This document shows positions 1 through 7,359 of a stretch of DNA of 11,927 nt, piece by piece. Location: the NCBI GenBank assembly GCA_029243845.1, contig JAQWRF010000127.1, positions 1 through 11,927 of the forward strand, written 5' to 3'. Position 1 is the first letter of the stretch, and each line of letters starts with the position of its first letter. Made by a program: the position numbers and the translations under genes. Under the pieces are notes generated by a model that was not told the DNA's origin, ran no database searches, and saw only the letters and a program-made list of their open reading frames with translations. The stretch is from Planctomycetota bacterium (lineage in GTDB: Bacteria; Planctomycetota; UBA1135).

Positions 1-1893
1 GGCGCCTGTTTAGCTAGCCTTATTGCGTCTTTCCTCGGTGGTGAAAATCACTCTTGGTATGCCCTAATATTTCCTTTAGTTCTTGGCAATATTGCAGTAG
101 CGTCGATTCTTTCGTTAGTTTTGGTGCCGTTTTCACGCACAAATAATCACTCCTGGGGCAAATTTTCCTTTATTGTTTGTTTTGCGCCTTGTTATGTGAT
201 GATGTTAAGAATTTCGTACGCGCCAATTTTTTTAATAGTAGTCGGCATCATCACGCTCGCTCTATTAGTGATTAAGTTCCGTTACATACCGCATATTTCT
301 GTGAGAAGCAACGGCATTATTATTATTCTTGCCTTGTGCGCTGTAATTGGAGGTAGCTACAAAAACCACCTACACTTAAAGAGCGTTAATAAGGCGCTCA
401 GTGTTCCGCAGTTGGCAAAATTTGAAAGCACGGGGCTAGTAGCGCCCGACATCATTCTCGTTTCACTTGACACCTTGCGTGCGGACGCCATTGTCGGGGA
501 GCGAAGCCCACATTATGACTTACCGTTTTTTGATGGCATGCGCGATCGCGGCCAATGGTGGGACTACGCGTATTCATCAAGCAATCAGACCTTACCGGGA
601 CACGCCTCGATGTTGTCAGGCAAAGATGCCTTGGCCAGTGGCGTCCGCTACAACTTCAATCAGTTGCCAGGACCGGACAAGCTGCATTTGATATCTGAAT
701 ATTTCAAGAAGGCCGACTATAAAACAGCAGGGGTCATTTCCAATGCGTTAATTGCCGGTAACATGGGCTTCAGCCGAGGCTTTGATTTATATGATGACAT
801 CACCACTCCCCGTTTTGGATTGCGCACGGCTTGCGAGAATTACTTATCTAAGGCTAGTTGGCTCGGGATACTGGTTCCAGGGAAATTCGTTTCGGCATTA
901 TTGTCAAAAACAAGTTTTCGCGCCTTGCAAAAGCCACCGCGTGGTATGGGTGCCTACAACATGCGTGAGCGCGGTAAAGTAATTAATGAGCAAGCCATTA
1001 GTGCTTTAGACCAACTTTATGAAAACGAGCAGCCCTTTTTCTTCTTTTTGCATTACATTGATGTTCACCATCCGTATGGCGCGCCGCAACCTTTTGATGG
1101 CTTGTTAACCAAGGGGCTTACCCCTTTGCCAGATCGCTATCAGCCAACCGAACGGCTTGACGGCATGATCACCCTCGATCAACTCGATGTCCTGCGTGCA
1201 GAGCTGAAAAGCGATGATCTGCAAATTCACCGCGAGGCCCTTGCGGCAGCAAATTACTACCACCAAGTATATTTAGAGAATTTGCTATTCCTCGACAGCT
1301 TGCTCGAAGAGATTCGTGGCTATGTTGAGAAATCTCAAAGACCTACTTTATGGGTAATTACCGCCGACCATGGCGAACATTTCGCTGAGAATGATGTCAT
1401 CTTGCACGGCAACCACATGTTTCAAGATTCGATTCGCGTACCATTCATTCTTACTGGGCCCGGCATTGATGAAAATATGCGCCGCGGCGGAATACCTGAT
1501 GTCGCTGATATCGGGCCTACCTTGCTTGAGTACGCCGGCATTGCAATACCGCAAACCATGAACGGCCGCTCGCTCTTAGGTAATCACGATTTACCGCCGA
1601 AACTACATGTTGTTACCGATGACGTGCGCCTCATGCTACGCATGGCGGATTACAAGTTAATCGCGGTCCGCGAAGGTGATTCGGTGAAGGCCACCCACGT
1701 TTACAATCTTGCCGAAGACCCGAACGAGCTCGACAATTTACTTGGACGCAGCGCAATGCAAGAAGAGCTCCTCGACGCGCTCAGTGAAGAATTACAGCGC
1801 GACACCTTTGAAGGCGGTGACGGTAATTTATCAGCCGAGCAAAATGCTGCGCTGGACGAGCTGGGATACGCTGATTCACACGAAAATCACTAG
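1..1893 (+). CDS. Membrane-anchored sulfatase / phosphotransferase-superfamily protein, 5' end missing
   Basis: The frame is open to the left edge, so the gene starts upstream; the TTG at 121 is only an internal codon. 630 codons are visible (numbered from base 1). Residues about 1-120 hold four or five hydrophobic segments (about 1-13, 20-40, 54-92, 105-118), followed by an extracytoplasmic alkaline-phosphatase-superfamily domain. Visible landmarks are the metal-site motif SLDTLRAD (Asp157), SNQTLPGHASMLSGK with Thr197 in the nucleophile position, ADHGEHF (Asp456-His457), HGNHMFQDSIRVPF, and a C-terminal YNLAEDPNELDNL typical of S1-type sulfatases. The usual sulfatase C/S-x-P-x-R is T-L-P-G-H here, so formylglycine maturation is not expected. 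A Thr nucleophile is known in lipoteichoic acid synthase and phosphoethanolamine transferases, so a lipid- or glycan-modifying transferase or hydrolase on the outer face of the inner membrane is plausible. The substrate cannot be read from sequence. Family confidence is high, exact function low. Confidence 0.88.
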   Translation, partial: GACLASLIASFLGGENHSWYALIFPLVLGNIAVASILSLVLVPFSRTNNHSWGKFSFIVCFAPCYVMMLRISYAPIFLIVVGIITLALLVIKFRYIPHISVRSNGIIIILALCAVIGGSYKNHLHLKSVNKALSVPQLAKFESTGLVAPDIILVSLDTLRADAIVGERSPHYDLPFFDGMRDRGQWWDYAYSSSNQTLPGHASMLSGKDALASGVRYNFNQLPGPDKLHLISEYFKKADYKTAGVISNALIAGNMGFSRGFDLYDDITTPRFGLRTACENYLSKASWLGILVPGKFVSALLSKTSFRALQKPPRGMGAYNMRERGKVINEQAISALDQLYENEQPFFFFLHYIDVHHPYGAPQPFDGLLTKGLTPLPDRYQPTERLDGMITLDQLDVLRAELKSDDLQIHREALAAANYYHQVYLENLLFLDSLLEEIRGYVEKSQRPTLWVITADHGEHFAENDVILHGNHMFQDSIRVPFILTGPGIDENMRRGGIPDVADIGPTLLEYAGIAIPQTMNGRSLLGNHDLPPKLHVVTDDVRLMLRMADYKLIAVREGDSVKATHVYNLAEDPNELDNLLGRSAMQEELLDALSEELQRDTFEGGDGNLSAEQNAALDELGYADSHENH

Positions 1894-1979
1894 TCTTTCC
1901 GAGCACCCAGCGGCAGAATGGCCCCAAAGCTACTCTCAGTGCTTTATCTTTATACTAGGTTCATGGCTTGTCCAAAAAA

Positions 1980-2026
1980 ACACTACAAAATGTGTTTGCA
2001 TATAGTTCACGCACTACATATTGTGG
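1980..2026 (+). promoter_or_regulatory. Tandem NrdR boxes in the nrdAB promoter
   Basis: Two 16-base sites, ACACTACAAAATGTGT (1980-1995) and GCACTACATATTGTGG (2011-2026), each match the NrdR-box consensus ACACTATATATAGTGT at 12 of 16 positions, with both half-sites conserved. They start 31 bases apart, about three helical turns, the spacing known for cooperative NrdR binding. They lie 62-108 bases before the nrdA ATG. A likely promoter overlaps them: TTGCAT (1996-2001), 17 bases, TATTGT (2019-2024), whose -10 falls inside the second box. TTCACG/TATAGC (2006-2034) and TATACG at 2073-2078 are alternatives. The expected logic is repression of nrdAB by dATP-loaded NrdR; no nrdR gene is in the window. 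Confidence 0.85.
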
Positions 2027-2087
2027 TCTATAGCGGCTACTATTGCCCCCCTTTTAACTAATAATTCACTCTTATACGAGAACAATA

Positions 2088-4490
2088 ATGCACGAGACCG
2101 AAACTGCAGTGGCTGAGCAAAAAACAGCCGAAAACACTGGTTCAAGCGTAGGAATGCGCATCGAAAAGCGCAACGGCAGCTTTGAACCCGTCGACCTCAA
2201 CAAAATCGTACGCGCTATTCAGCTACACAGTCATGACCTAACAAAAGTCGATCCGATGATTGTTGCAACACGCACAATATCTGGTATCTACGATGGCGCC
2301 ACTACGGCCGAGCTCGACCAACTGGCTATTCAAACCGCTGCTTCTTATATTGCAACAGAGCCTGAATATTCGCAATTAGCAGCACGCATGCTTAATACTT
2401 TTATTGGCAAAGAAGTGCGTCACAGAGATATTCAATCCTTCTCTCAGTCTATTCGTTATGGTCACGAACAAGGGTTAGTTAACGATCACGTTTTTGATTT
2501 CGTCCGCGCTAATCGCCGCAAGCTTAATGACGCAATCGACAAAGAGCGTGGCAAGTTATTTCAGTATTTCGGACTGCGTACGGTTTACGATCGCTACTTG
2601 CTGAAAGATCCACATACGCGCATGGTAACTGAGATTCCTCAGTACTTCTTTATGCGTGTTGCTTGTGGCTTGGCCGAAACTCCAAATGAGGCGATTGAGT
2701 TTTACAACCTGATTAGCTCGCTCGAGTATATGCCTTCGTCCCCTACTTTGTTCAACTCGGCTACTTGTCGTACTCAGCTAAGCTCTTGCTACTTGCTTGA
2801 CTCTCCACAGGATAGTCTCGATTCTATCTACAATCGCTACAAGGATATCGCGTGTCTATCAAAATACGCGGGAGGCATCGGCTTGTCTTACTCGCGCGTG
2901 CGCGCCAAAGGTTCTCTGATTCGTGGAACGAACGGCAAATCAAACGGAATTATCCCGTTTTTGAACACACTCGACGCGTCAATCGCTGCAGTCAATCAAG
3001 GCGGGCGACGCAAGGGCGCCGCATGTGTTTACCTCGAAACATGGCACGCGGACATTCTTGAATTCTTAGAGCTGCGTGACAACACTGGTGATGAAATGCG
3101 CCGCACGCATAATCTCAACCTTGCAAACTGGGTACCTGACTTATTCATGCAACGCGTTAAGGACGGAGGCGGCTGGTCGTTGTTCGACCCTAAAGATGTG
3201 CCGCACTTTGTCGACATTTTCGGTGACGAATTCGCCACAGAGTATGCTCGCGCCGAAGAGGCCGGTCTTGCTCGCGAAGTTATTCCAGCTCGCGACCTGT
3301 ACTCCCGCATGATGCGCACCCTGGCGCAGACCGGCAATGGTTGGATGACTTTCAAAGATAGCTGTAACACTAAAGCGAACCAAACAGGCAAGCCAAACAA
3401 CACTATCCACCTCTCCAACTTGTGCACCGAGATTCTTGAAGTGACCTCAGAGAAAGAAACCGCGGTATGCAATCTTGGATCAATCAATCTAGGCCGCATG
3501 GTTAAAAATGGCGCTGTCGATTTCGACCGCATCGGCCAAATCGTTGAGCGCGCAGTTACTTTTCTTGACCGCGTTATCGACATCAATTTCTACCCAACAG
3601 AAGACGCGGCTGCCTCAAACTCGCGCTGGCGCCCAGTTGGTTTCGGCATGATGGGCCTGCAAGACGCTTACTTTAAGTTGCGCCTGCCATTCGACAGTCC
3701 TGAGGCTAAAGATTTATCAAAGCGCATACAAGAGCATATTTATTACCACGCTCTTAAAGCTTCTAACGAGTTGGCCATCAAAAACGGGGCGCACGAAGCC
3801 TTTGCCGAGACTCGCGCCGCTAAAGGGGATTTGCAATTTGATTTGTGGGGCGTGACTCCGAGTGACAATGGTCGTTTCGAAGAACTACGCAAGAGCATCG
3901 TCGAGCACGGGCTGCGCAACTCACTAATGATTGCGATTGCGCCAACAGCGACAATCGCCACAATTAGTGGCTGTTACGAATGTGTTGAGCCACAAGTTTC
4001 AAACTTGTTTAAGCGCGAAACTTTGTCTGGTGATTTCATCCAAATTAATAACTACCTTGTTGCCGACCTTCAGGAAAAAGGTCTCTGGACCGAAGAAGTT
4101 CGTGCGGCAATCAAGAGAGCCGAAGGTTCGATTCAAGATGTTGATGTCATCCCTGACGAGATGAAGCAGCTTTACCGCACCGCCTGGGAAATTCCTATGA
4201 AGTCTCTAATTGACATGGCTGCCGACCGCGGCGCTTACATTGATCAGTCTCAATCACTGAACTTGTTCATGGAGTCACCAAGCATAGGCAAAATGTCTTC
4301 GATGTACATGTACGCCTGGGAACAAGGAGTCAAAACCACCTACTACTTGCGTTCGCGCCCAGCGACGCGCATTCGCCAGACCGATGGCAGCGACGCAGCT
4401 AATGCGACTGAACCGGTCACGCAATACACTGCCGACGAAGCACTGGCTTGCTCTTTAGAAAACCCTGAATCCTGCGACGCCTGCCAATAA
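2088..4490 (+). CDS. nrdA: Ribonucleoside-diphosphate reductase class Ia, alpha (catalytic) subunit
   Basis: NrdA reduces ribonucleoside diphosphates to deoxy forms in the cytoplasm, using a radical passed from NrdB. The protein is 800 aa (E. coli 761). Residues about 22-110 form one N-terminal ATP-cone (RIEKRNGSFEPVDLNKI), so activity is probably switched by ATP/dATP. Catalytic residues are all in place: redox cysteines C234 (LSSCYLL) and C461 (AVCNLGSINL), the N444-L-C446-T-E448 loop carrying the thiyl-radical cysteine, the radical-relay tyrosine pair Y752-Y753 (TTYYLRSRP), and a C-terminal C796-x-x-C799 shuttle that must be re-reduced by a thioredoxin or glutaredoxin. The RRKGA-CVYLETWHADILEF stretch is closer to the Pseudomonas-type NrdA than to the E. 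coli type. The start is the ATG after a weak GAG stretch (2078-2082). nrdB follows after 5 bases, so the two are one operon. Confidence 0.97.
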   Translation: MHETETAVAEQKTAENTGSSVGMRIEKRNGSFEPVDLNKIVRAIQLHSHDLTKVDPMIVATRTISGIYDGATTAELDQLAIQTAASYIATEPEYSQLAARMLNTFIGKEVRHRDIQSFSQSIRYGHEQGLVNDHVFDFVRANRRKLNDAIDKERGKLFQYFGLRTVYDRYLLKDPHTRMVTEIPQYFFMRVACGLAETPNEAIEFYNLISSLEYMPSSPTLFNSATCRTQLSSCYLLDSPQDSLDSIYNRYKDIACLSKYAGGIGLSYSRVRAKGSLIRGTNGKSNGIIPFLNTLDASIAAVNQGGRRKGAACVYLETWHADILEFLELRDNTGDEMRRTHNLNLANWVPDLFMQRVKDGGGWSLFDPKDVPHFVDIFGDEFATEYARAEEAGLAREVIPARDLYSRMMRTLAQTGNGWMTFKDSCNTKANQTGKPNNTIHLSNLCTEILEVTSEKETAVCNLGSINLGRMVKNGAVDFDRIGQIVERAVTFLDRVIDINFYPTEDAAASNSRWRPVGFGMMGLQDAYFKLRLPFDSPEAKDLSKRIQEHIYYHALKASNELAIKNGAHEAFAETRAAKGDLQFDLWGVTPSDNGRFEELRKSIVEHGLRNSLMIAIAPTATIATISGCYECVEPQVSNLFKRETLSGDFIQINNYLVADLQEKGLWTEEVRAAIKRAEGSIQDVDVIPDEMKQLYRTAWEIPMKSLIDMAADRGAYIDQSQSLNLFMESPSIGKMSSMYMYAWEQGVKTTYYLRSRPATRIRQTDGSDAANATEPVTQYTADEALACSLENPESCDACQ

Positions 4491-4495
4491 CAGTT

Positions 4496-5506
4496 ATGCG
4501 TAAAAACTCAATCCTTGATCCGGGCTTCGAATTAACCCTTCGCCCAATGCGCTACCCTTTGTTCTACGACATGTACAAAGATGCTATCAAAAACACGTGG
4601 ACCGTTGACGAAGTCGATTTCTCAACGGACATCGTTGACCTGCGCGAAAAAGTTTCTGAAAGCGAGCGTCATTTGATTCAACGCTTGGTTGCATTCTTTG
4701 CGACTGGCGACGCAATCGTGTCGAATAATCTTGTGCTGAATCTTTACAAGCACATCAACTCTCCGGAAGGTCGTTTGTACCTGTCGCGCCAGCTTTACGA
4801 AGAGGCGTTGCATGTGCAATTTTACCTGACTCTTCTAGATACTTACATCCCCGAGCCTGAAGAGCGCAATGAAGCGTTTGCCGCGATTCACAACATCCCT
4901 TCCATCAAGAAGAAGGCCGACTTCTGCTTTAAATGGATGGGGTCGATCAGCAAGCTTGAAGAAATCAAGAACGACGACGACCGCCGCTCCTTCCTGTTGA
5001 ATCTTATTTGTTTCGCCGGCTGCATTGAAGGAATGTTCTTCTTCGCTGCTTTCGCTTACGTTTACTTCTTGCGCTCCAAAGGACTGCTTAACGGTCTTGC
5101 CTCAGGCACCAACTGGGTATTCCGCGACGAGTCTTGTCATATGGAGTTTGCTTTTGAAGTCGTCGCAACAGTGCGCGAAGAGTACCCGCACTTGTTTGAT
5201 GACGAAATGCGCCTTCAAGTAATCGAAATGATGGAAGAAGCACTTGAGTGCGAGATGACATTCGCTACCGACCTCCTCCAAGAGGGAGTCCCTGGTTTAT
5301 CTATCGCTGACATGCGTACTTACCTCGAGTTCTGCGCTGACCAGCGTTTGCAAAACCTCGGCATGAAGCATCACTACGGCAGCAAGAATCCTTTCAAGTT
5401 CATGGAGTTGCAAGACGTTCAAGAGCTGTCCAACTTCTTTGAGCGCCGTGTATCGGCTTATCAAGTTGGAGTCGAAGGTGATGTCGCTTTCGACGAGGCG
5501 TTTTAA
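4496..5506 (+). CDS. nrdB: Ribonucleoside-diphosphate reductase class Ia, beta (radical) subunit
   Basis: NrdB holds the diferric-tyrosyl radical that starts catalysis in NrdA. The protein is 336 aa, slightly shorter than E. coli NrdB (376). Every expected ligand can be placed: D72 (FFATGD), E103 and H106 (EEALH), the radical tyrosine Y110 four residues after H106, E178 (CIEGMFF), and E212 and H215 (RDESCH). Retention of the tyrosine argues for a standard class Ia rather than a Tyr-less class Ic enzyme. Y322 near the C-terminus is the likely relay tyrosine (E. coli Y356), followed by an acidic-hydrophobic tail ending DEAF that should dock into NrdA. The ATG is 5 bases after the nrdA stop and has no Shine-Dalgarno sequence, so translation is probably coupled to nrdA. 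Its stop TAA directly abuts the stop of the opposing gene. Confidence 0.97.
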   Translation: MRKNSILDPGFELTLRPMRYPLFYDMYKDAIKNTWTVDEVDFSTDIVDLREKVSESERHLIQRLVAFFATGDAIVSNNLVLNLYKHINSPEGRLYLSRQLYEEALHVQFYLTLLDTYIPEPEERNEAFAAIHNIPSIKKKADFCFKWMGSISKLEEIKNDDDRRSFLLNLICFAGCIEGMFFFAAFAYVYFLRSKGLLNGLASGTNWVFRDESCHMEFAFEVVATVREEYPHLFDDEMRLQVIEMMEEALECEMTFATDLLQEGVPGLSIADMRTYLEFCADQRLQNLGMKHHYGSKNPFKFMELQDVQELSNFFERRVSAYQVGVEGDVAFDEAF

Positions 5507-5794
5507 TTAACTGCCTTTAGGCTCAGCTTTATCAAGGTGCTGGTTTATCATTTCTGATGATTGACCAGCACCTTGTCGTATGGCATCGTTAGTTTTATCT
5601 TCACCGTTAATAAAATATGAAGCAACGAGCACCAACGCAACTATTGCCAACAGCAATAGAAACAACTTGATTGCAACTCTCATCAGCATGAGCAAAGCGA
5701 AAATAACGACAATCGCCGCCAGCACAGCCCAGACAGGGCTAGCATCAAAAAAGGCTAGGTAGCGCTCAAACAACGATGGTATCGACCAATTCAT
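5507..5794 (-). CDS. Small hydrophobic membrane protein, unknown function
   Basis: A 95-aa protein with a short N-terminal segment, two adjacent hydrophobic helices (about 20-38 and 40-62) and a hydrophilic, mildly charged tail (63-95). I do not recognise a family; topology suggests a small inner-membrane protein with the tail exposed. Its reality is supported by strong hydrophobic patterning, a snug fit between convergent nrdB (stop codons back to back, TAATTA) and divergent rpe (36 bases away), and an AGGAG before the ATG. That AGGAG touches the ATG with no spacer, too close for a normal ribosome site. A TACTCT hexamer on the minus strand (5802-5807) sits at -13 to -8 of the ATG and could be a -10 for a nearly leaderless mRNA. 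The 3' third of the gene contains the long hairpin at 5533-5575. Confidence 0.7.
   Translation of the reverse strand: MNWSIPSLFERYLAFFDASPVWAVLAAIVVIFALLMLMRVAIKLFLLLLAIVALVLVASYFINGEDKTNDAIRQGAGQSSEMINQHLDKAEPKGS
5533..5575. repeat. Long inverted repeat (hairpin) downstream of nrdB
   Basis: CAAGGTGCTGGT (5533-5544) and ACCAGCACCTTG (5564-5575) are a perfect 12-bp inverted repeat. The 19-base loop can extend by five more pairs (5547-5551 with 5557-5561) after a 2x2 internal loop. It begins 27 bases after the nrdB stop, so in nrdAB mRNA it would be a 3'-end hairpin. No T-run follows on either strand, so it is not a classical intrinsic terminator; it may protect or define the nrdAB 3' end with other factors. 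It also encodes residues near the C-terminus of the opposing small membrane protein. Confidence 0.7.
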
Positions 5795-5818
5795 CTCCTA
5801 TAGAGTAACCGTCTCTGC

Positions 5819-5824
5819 TAAACT
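5819..5824 (+). promoter_or_regulatory. Putative leaderless -10 element of rpe
   Basis: TAAACT occupies -12 to -7 relative to the rpe ATG at 5831, so transcription would start at the A of the start codon. No good -35 is visible in the 36-base gap shared with the divergent membrane-protein gene, and there is no Shine-Dalgarno sequence. The same position is used before the GumN-like gene. Confidence 0.5.
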
Positions 5825-5830
5825 TTTACA

Positions 5831-6508
5831 ATGCAATTACCGATTCGCGTCGCCCCTTCCCTGTTAGCCTCGGATTTCACCAACCTGAAATCCGAGCTGG
5901 CGCGCGCCGAAGCTGCGGGAGCCGACTGGCATCACGTCGACGTGATGGACGGCCACTTCGTACCGAATTTGTCGATTGGTCCTCCCGTCGTTCAATCCAT
6001 AAAGAAAGTGTCGGGCATCCCGCTCGACGTTCATCTGATGATTGAGAATCCTGGTGAATGGGCAGACATTTACGCCAAAGCAGGCGCCGACATCCTCAGC
6101 TTTCACTACGAGGCGGCGGCCGACAACTTTGAGGCTACCTTAAACCAGTTCAAAGATACTGGCTGCAAAGTAGGCGTAGCATTAAATCCACCTTGCGGTG
6201 TTGAGGTTCTAAAACCATACCTCAAAGACATCGACATGGTGTTAATCATGTCAGTCAACGCTGGTTTCGGCGGCCAAAGCTTTATGCCAGAAGTTCTAAG
6301 CAAAGTCAGTCAACTGCGCGAATGGGGATACGATGGCGACATCCAAATCGATGGTGGCATTAGCGATAAAACGATTGGCCCATGCCTCGCTGCCGGCGCC
6401 AATGTGTTTGTCGCCGGAAGCTACCTCTATGGTGCTGATTCCATGCCCGAGGCGCTCCAAGAACTACACAATAAGGTAGAATATAAAGATGGCATTTCGC
6501 ATTCGTAA
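5831..6508 (+). CDS. rpe: Ribulose-phosphate 3-epimerase
   Basis: Interconverts D-ribulose 5-phosphate and D-xylulose 5-phosphate in the cytosolic pentose phosphate pathway. At 225 aa it has normal family length and a complete TIM barrel: APSLLASDF near the N-terminus, metal ligands H35 and D37 (HVDVMDGHFVPN), H68 (DVHLMIENP) and D174 (IDGGI); D37 and D174 are the acid/base pair. The phosphate-gripping loop normally reads N-P-G-F-G-G-Q; here it is NAGFGGQSF (Ala144 for Pro). The second phosphate site AGSYLYG also departs from the common AGSAIF/V. Both changes are conservative in size, so activity is expected. The ATG at 5831 puts APSLLASDF at residue 8, as in homologues. Its last 20 bases overlap accD, so the pair should be co-transcribed and translationally coupled. 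Confidence 0.95.
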   Translation: MQLPIRVAPSLLASDFTNLKSELARAEAAGADWHHVDVMDGHFVPNLSIGPPVVQSIKKVSGIPLDVHLMIENPGEWADIYAKAGADILSFHYEAAADNFEATLNQFKDTGCKVGVALNPPCGVEVLKPYLKDIDMVLIMSVNAGFGGQSFMPEVLSKVSQLREWGYDGDIQIDGGISDKTIGPCLAAGANVFVAGSYLYGADSMPEALQELHNKVEYKDGISHS

Positions 6509-7316
6509 GAAGAAAGACGTACCAGGTGGCTTGTTCAGTAAGTGCAAGTCGTGTGGCAAGATGATCTACTCGAAAGAACTCGAGCAGAATTTGTATGTGT
6601 GCACCGAATGTAATTTTCATAGCACCATCAGCGCGCGCAAGCGTATTGAAATAACTGTCGACCCAGGAACTTTCAACGAACATTTCACCGACCTTAAACC
6701 AGAAGATCGCCTCGACTTCGTCGACAGTGTTCCTTACTCAGAGAAAATCGCTAAGGCTCAAGAACGCACGGGTAACTCTGATGCATGCCTAGCAGGGCTA
6801 TGCGAGATTGACGGCAAGCAAGTCGCCATGGCCGTCCTCGATTTCACTTTCATGGGTGGATCTATGGGAGAAGTTGTAGGCGAAAAAATCACGCGTACTG
6901 TTGAACTTGCTACCGAGAATAATTGCCCAATGATTATTTACTCGGCATCTGGCGGCGCGCGCATGCACGAAGGAGCTATTTCTTTAATGCAGATGGCGAA
7001 GACTTGTGGCGCGCTAAAGAAGTTTTCGGAGGCCGGAGGGTTATCCATTTCTGTGCTGACAAACCCGACTACCGGTGGAGTGACCGCCTCGTTCGCCATG
7101 GTTTGCGACTTCACTATCGCCGAACCCGAAGCTCTAATAGGCTTTGCAGGGCCGAGAGTCATTCAAAACACGATTCGCCAAGATTTACCTGAGGGCTTCC
7201 AGCGTTCCGAATTTCTGCTAGAACACGGTCAAGTCGACTGTATTGTCTCACGCTCTGAAATGCGCGCCAAACTAGCTCTACTGCTCGAATACATGGGCGC
7301 CAAGCGTCGCGCATAA
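6489..7316 (+). CDS. accD: Acetyl-CoA carboxylase carboxyltransferase subunit beta
   Basis: AccD with AccA moves the carboxyl group from carboxybiotin to acetyl-CoA, giving malonyl-CoA for fatty acid synthesis. The protein is 275 aa, shorter than E. coli AccD (304) because it lacks the acidic C-terminal tail. A four-cysteine zinc ribbon is at C19, C22, C38 and C41. The carboxyltransferase core shows MGGSMGEVVGEKITR, the oxyanion-hole SASGGARMHEG, SLMQMAKT, PTTGGVTASFA and ALIGFAGPRVI. The ATG at 6489 lies inside rpe (different frame, 20-base overlap) and gives the expected short basic lead-in to the zinc ribbon. An AAGG at 6473-6476 is 12 bases upstream, long for a ribosome site, so coupling to rpe translation is likely. 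folC, the usual gammaproteobacterial follower, is absent; a receiver-like gene follows 43 bases later. Confidence 0.97.
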   Translation: MAFRIRKKKDVPGGLFSKCKSCGKMIYSKELEQNLYVCTECNFHSTISARKRIEITVDPGTFNEHFTDLKPEDRLDFVDSVPYSEKIAKAQERTGNSDACLAGLCEIDGKQVAMAVLDFTFMGGSMGEVVGEKITRTVELATENNCPMIIYSASGGARMHEGAISLMQMAKTCGALKKFSEAGGLSISVLTNPTTGGVTASFAMVCDFTIAEPEALIGFAGPRVIQNTIRQDLPEGFQRSEFLLEHGQVDCIVSRSEMRAKLALLLEYMGAKRRA

Positions 7317-7359
7317 AAATTTAAGTATTCCGGCGGGCTAGCCGATAAAGACGAGCCCA

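Noticed and set aside
121..123. TTG at 121 as the start of the sulfatase-superfamily gene
   Set aside because: The same frame encodes hydrophobic helices right back to base 1, so the true start is outside the window.
3029..3586. 185-aa minus-strand open frame inside nrdA
   Set aside because: Composition (Arg/Ser/Pro-rich, no family pattern) is that of an antisense shadow of a conserved gene.
5580..5762. 60-aa plus-strand frame opposite the small membrane protein
   Set aside because: Low-complexity Ser/Thr/Asn/Ile composition is the complement of Leu/Val/Ala codons; the minus-strand reading has clear membrane helices.
7331..7344. CGGC-GGGCTA-GCCG hairpin after accD as a terminator
   Set aside because: Only four pairs and no T-run; it is unlikely to separate accD from the receiver-like gene.
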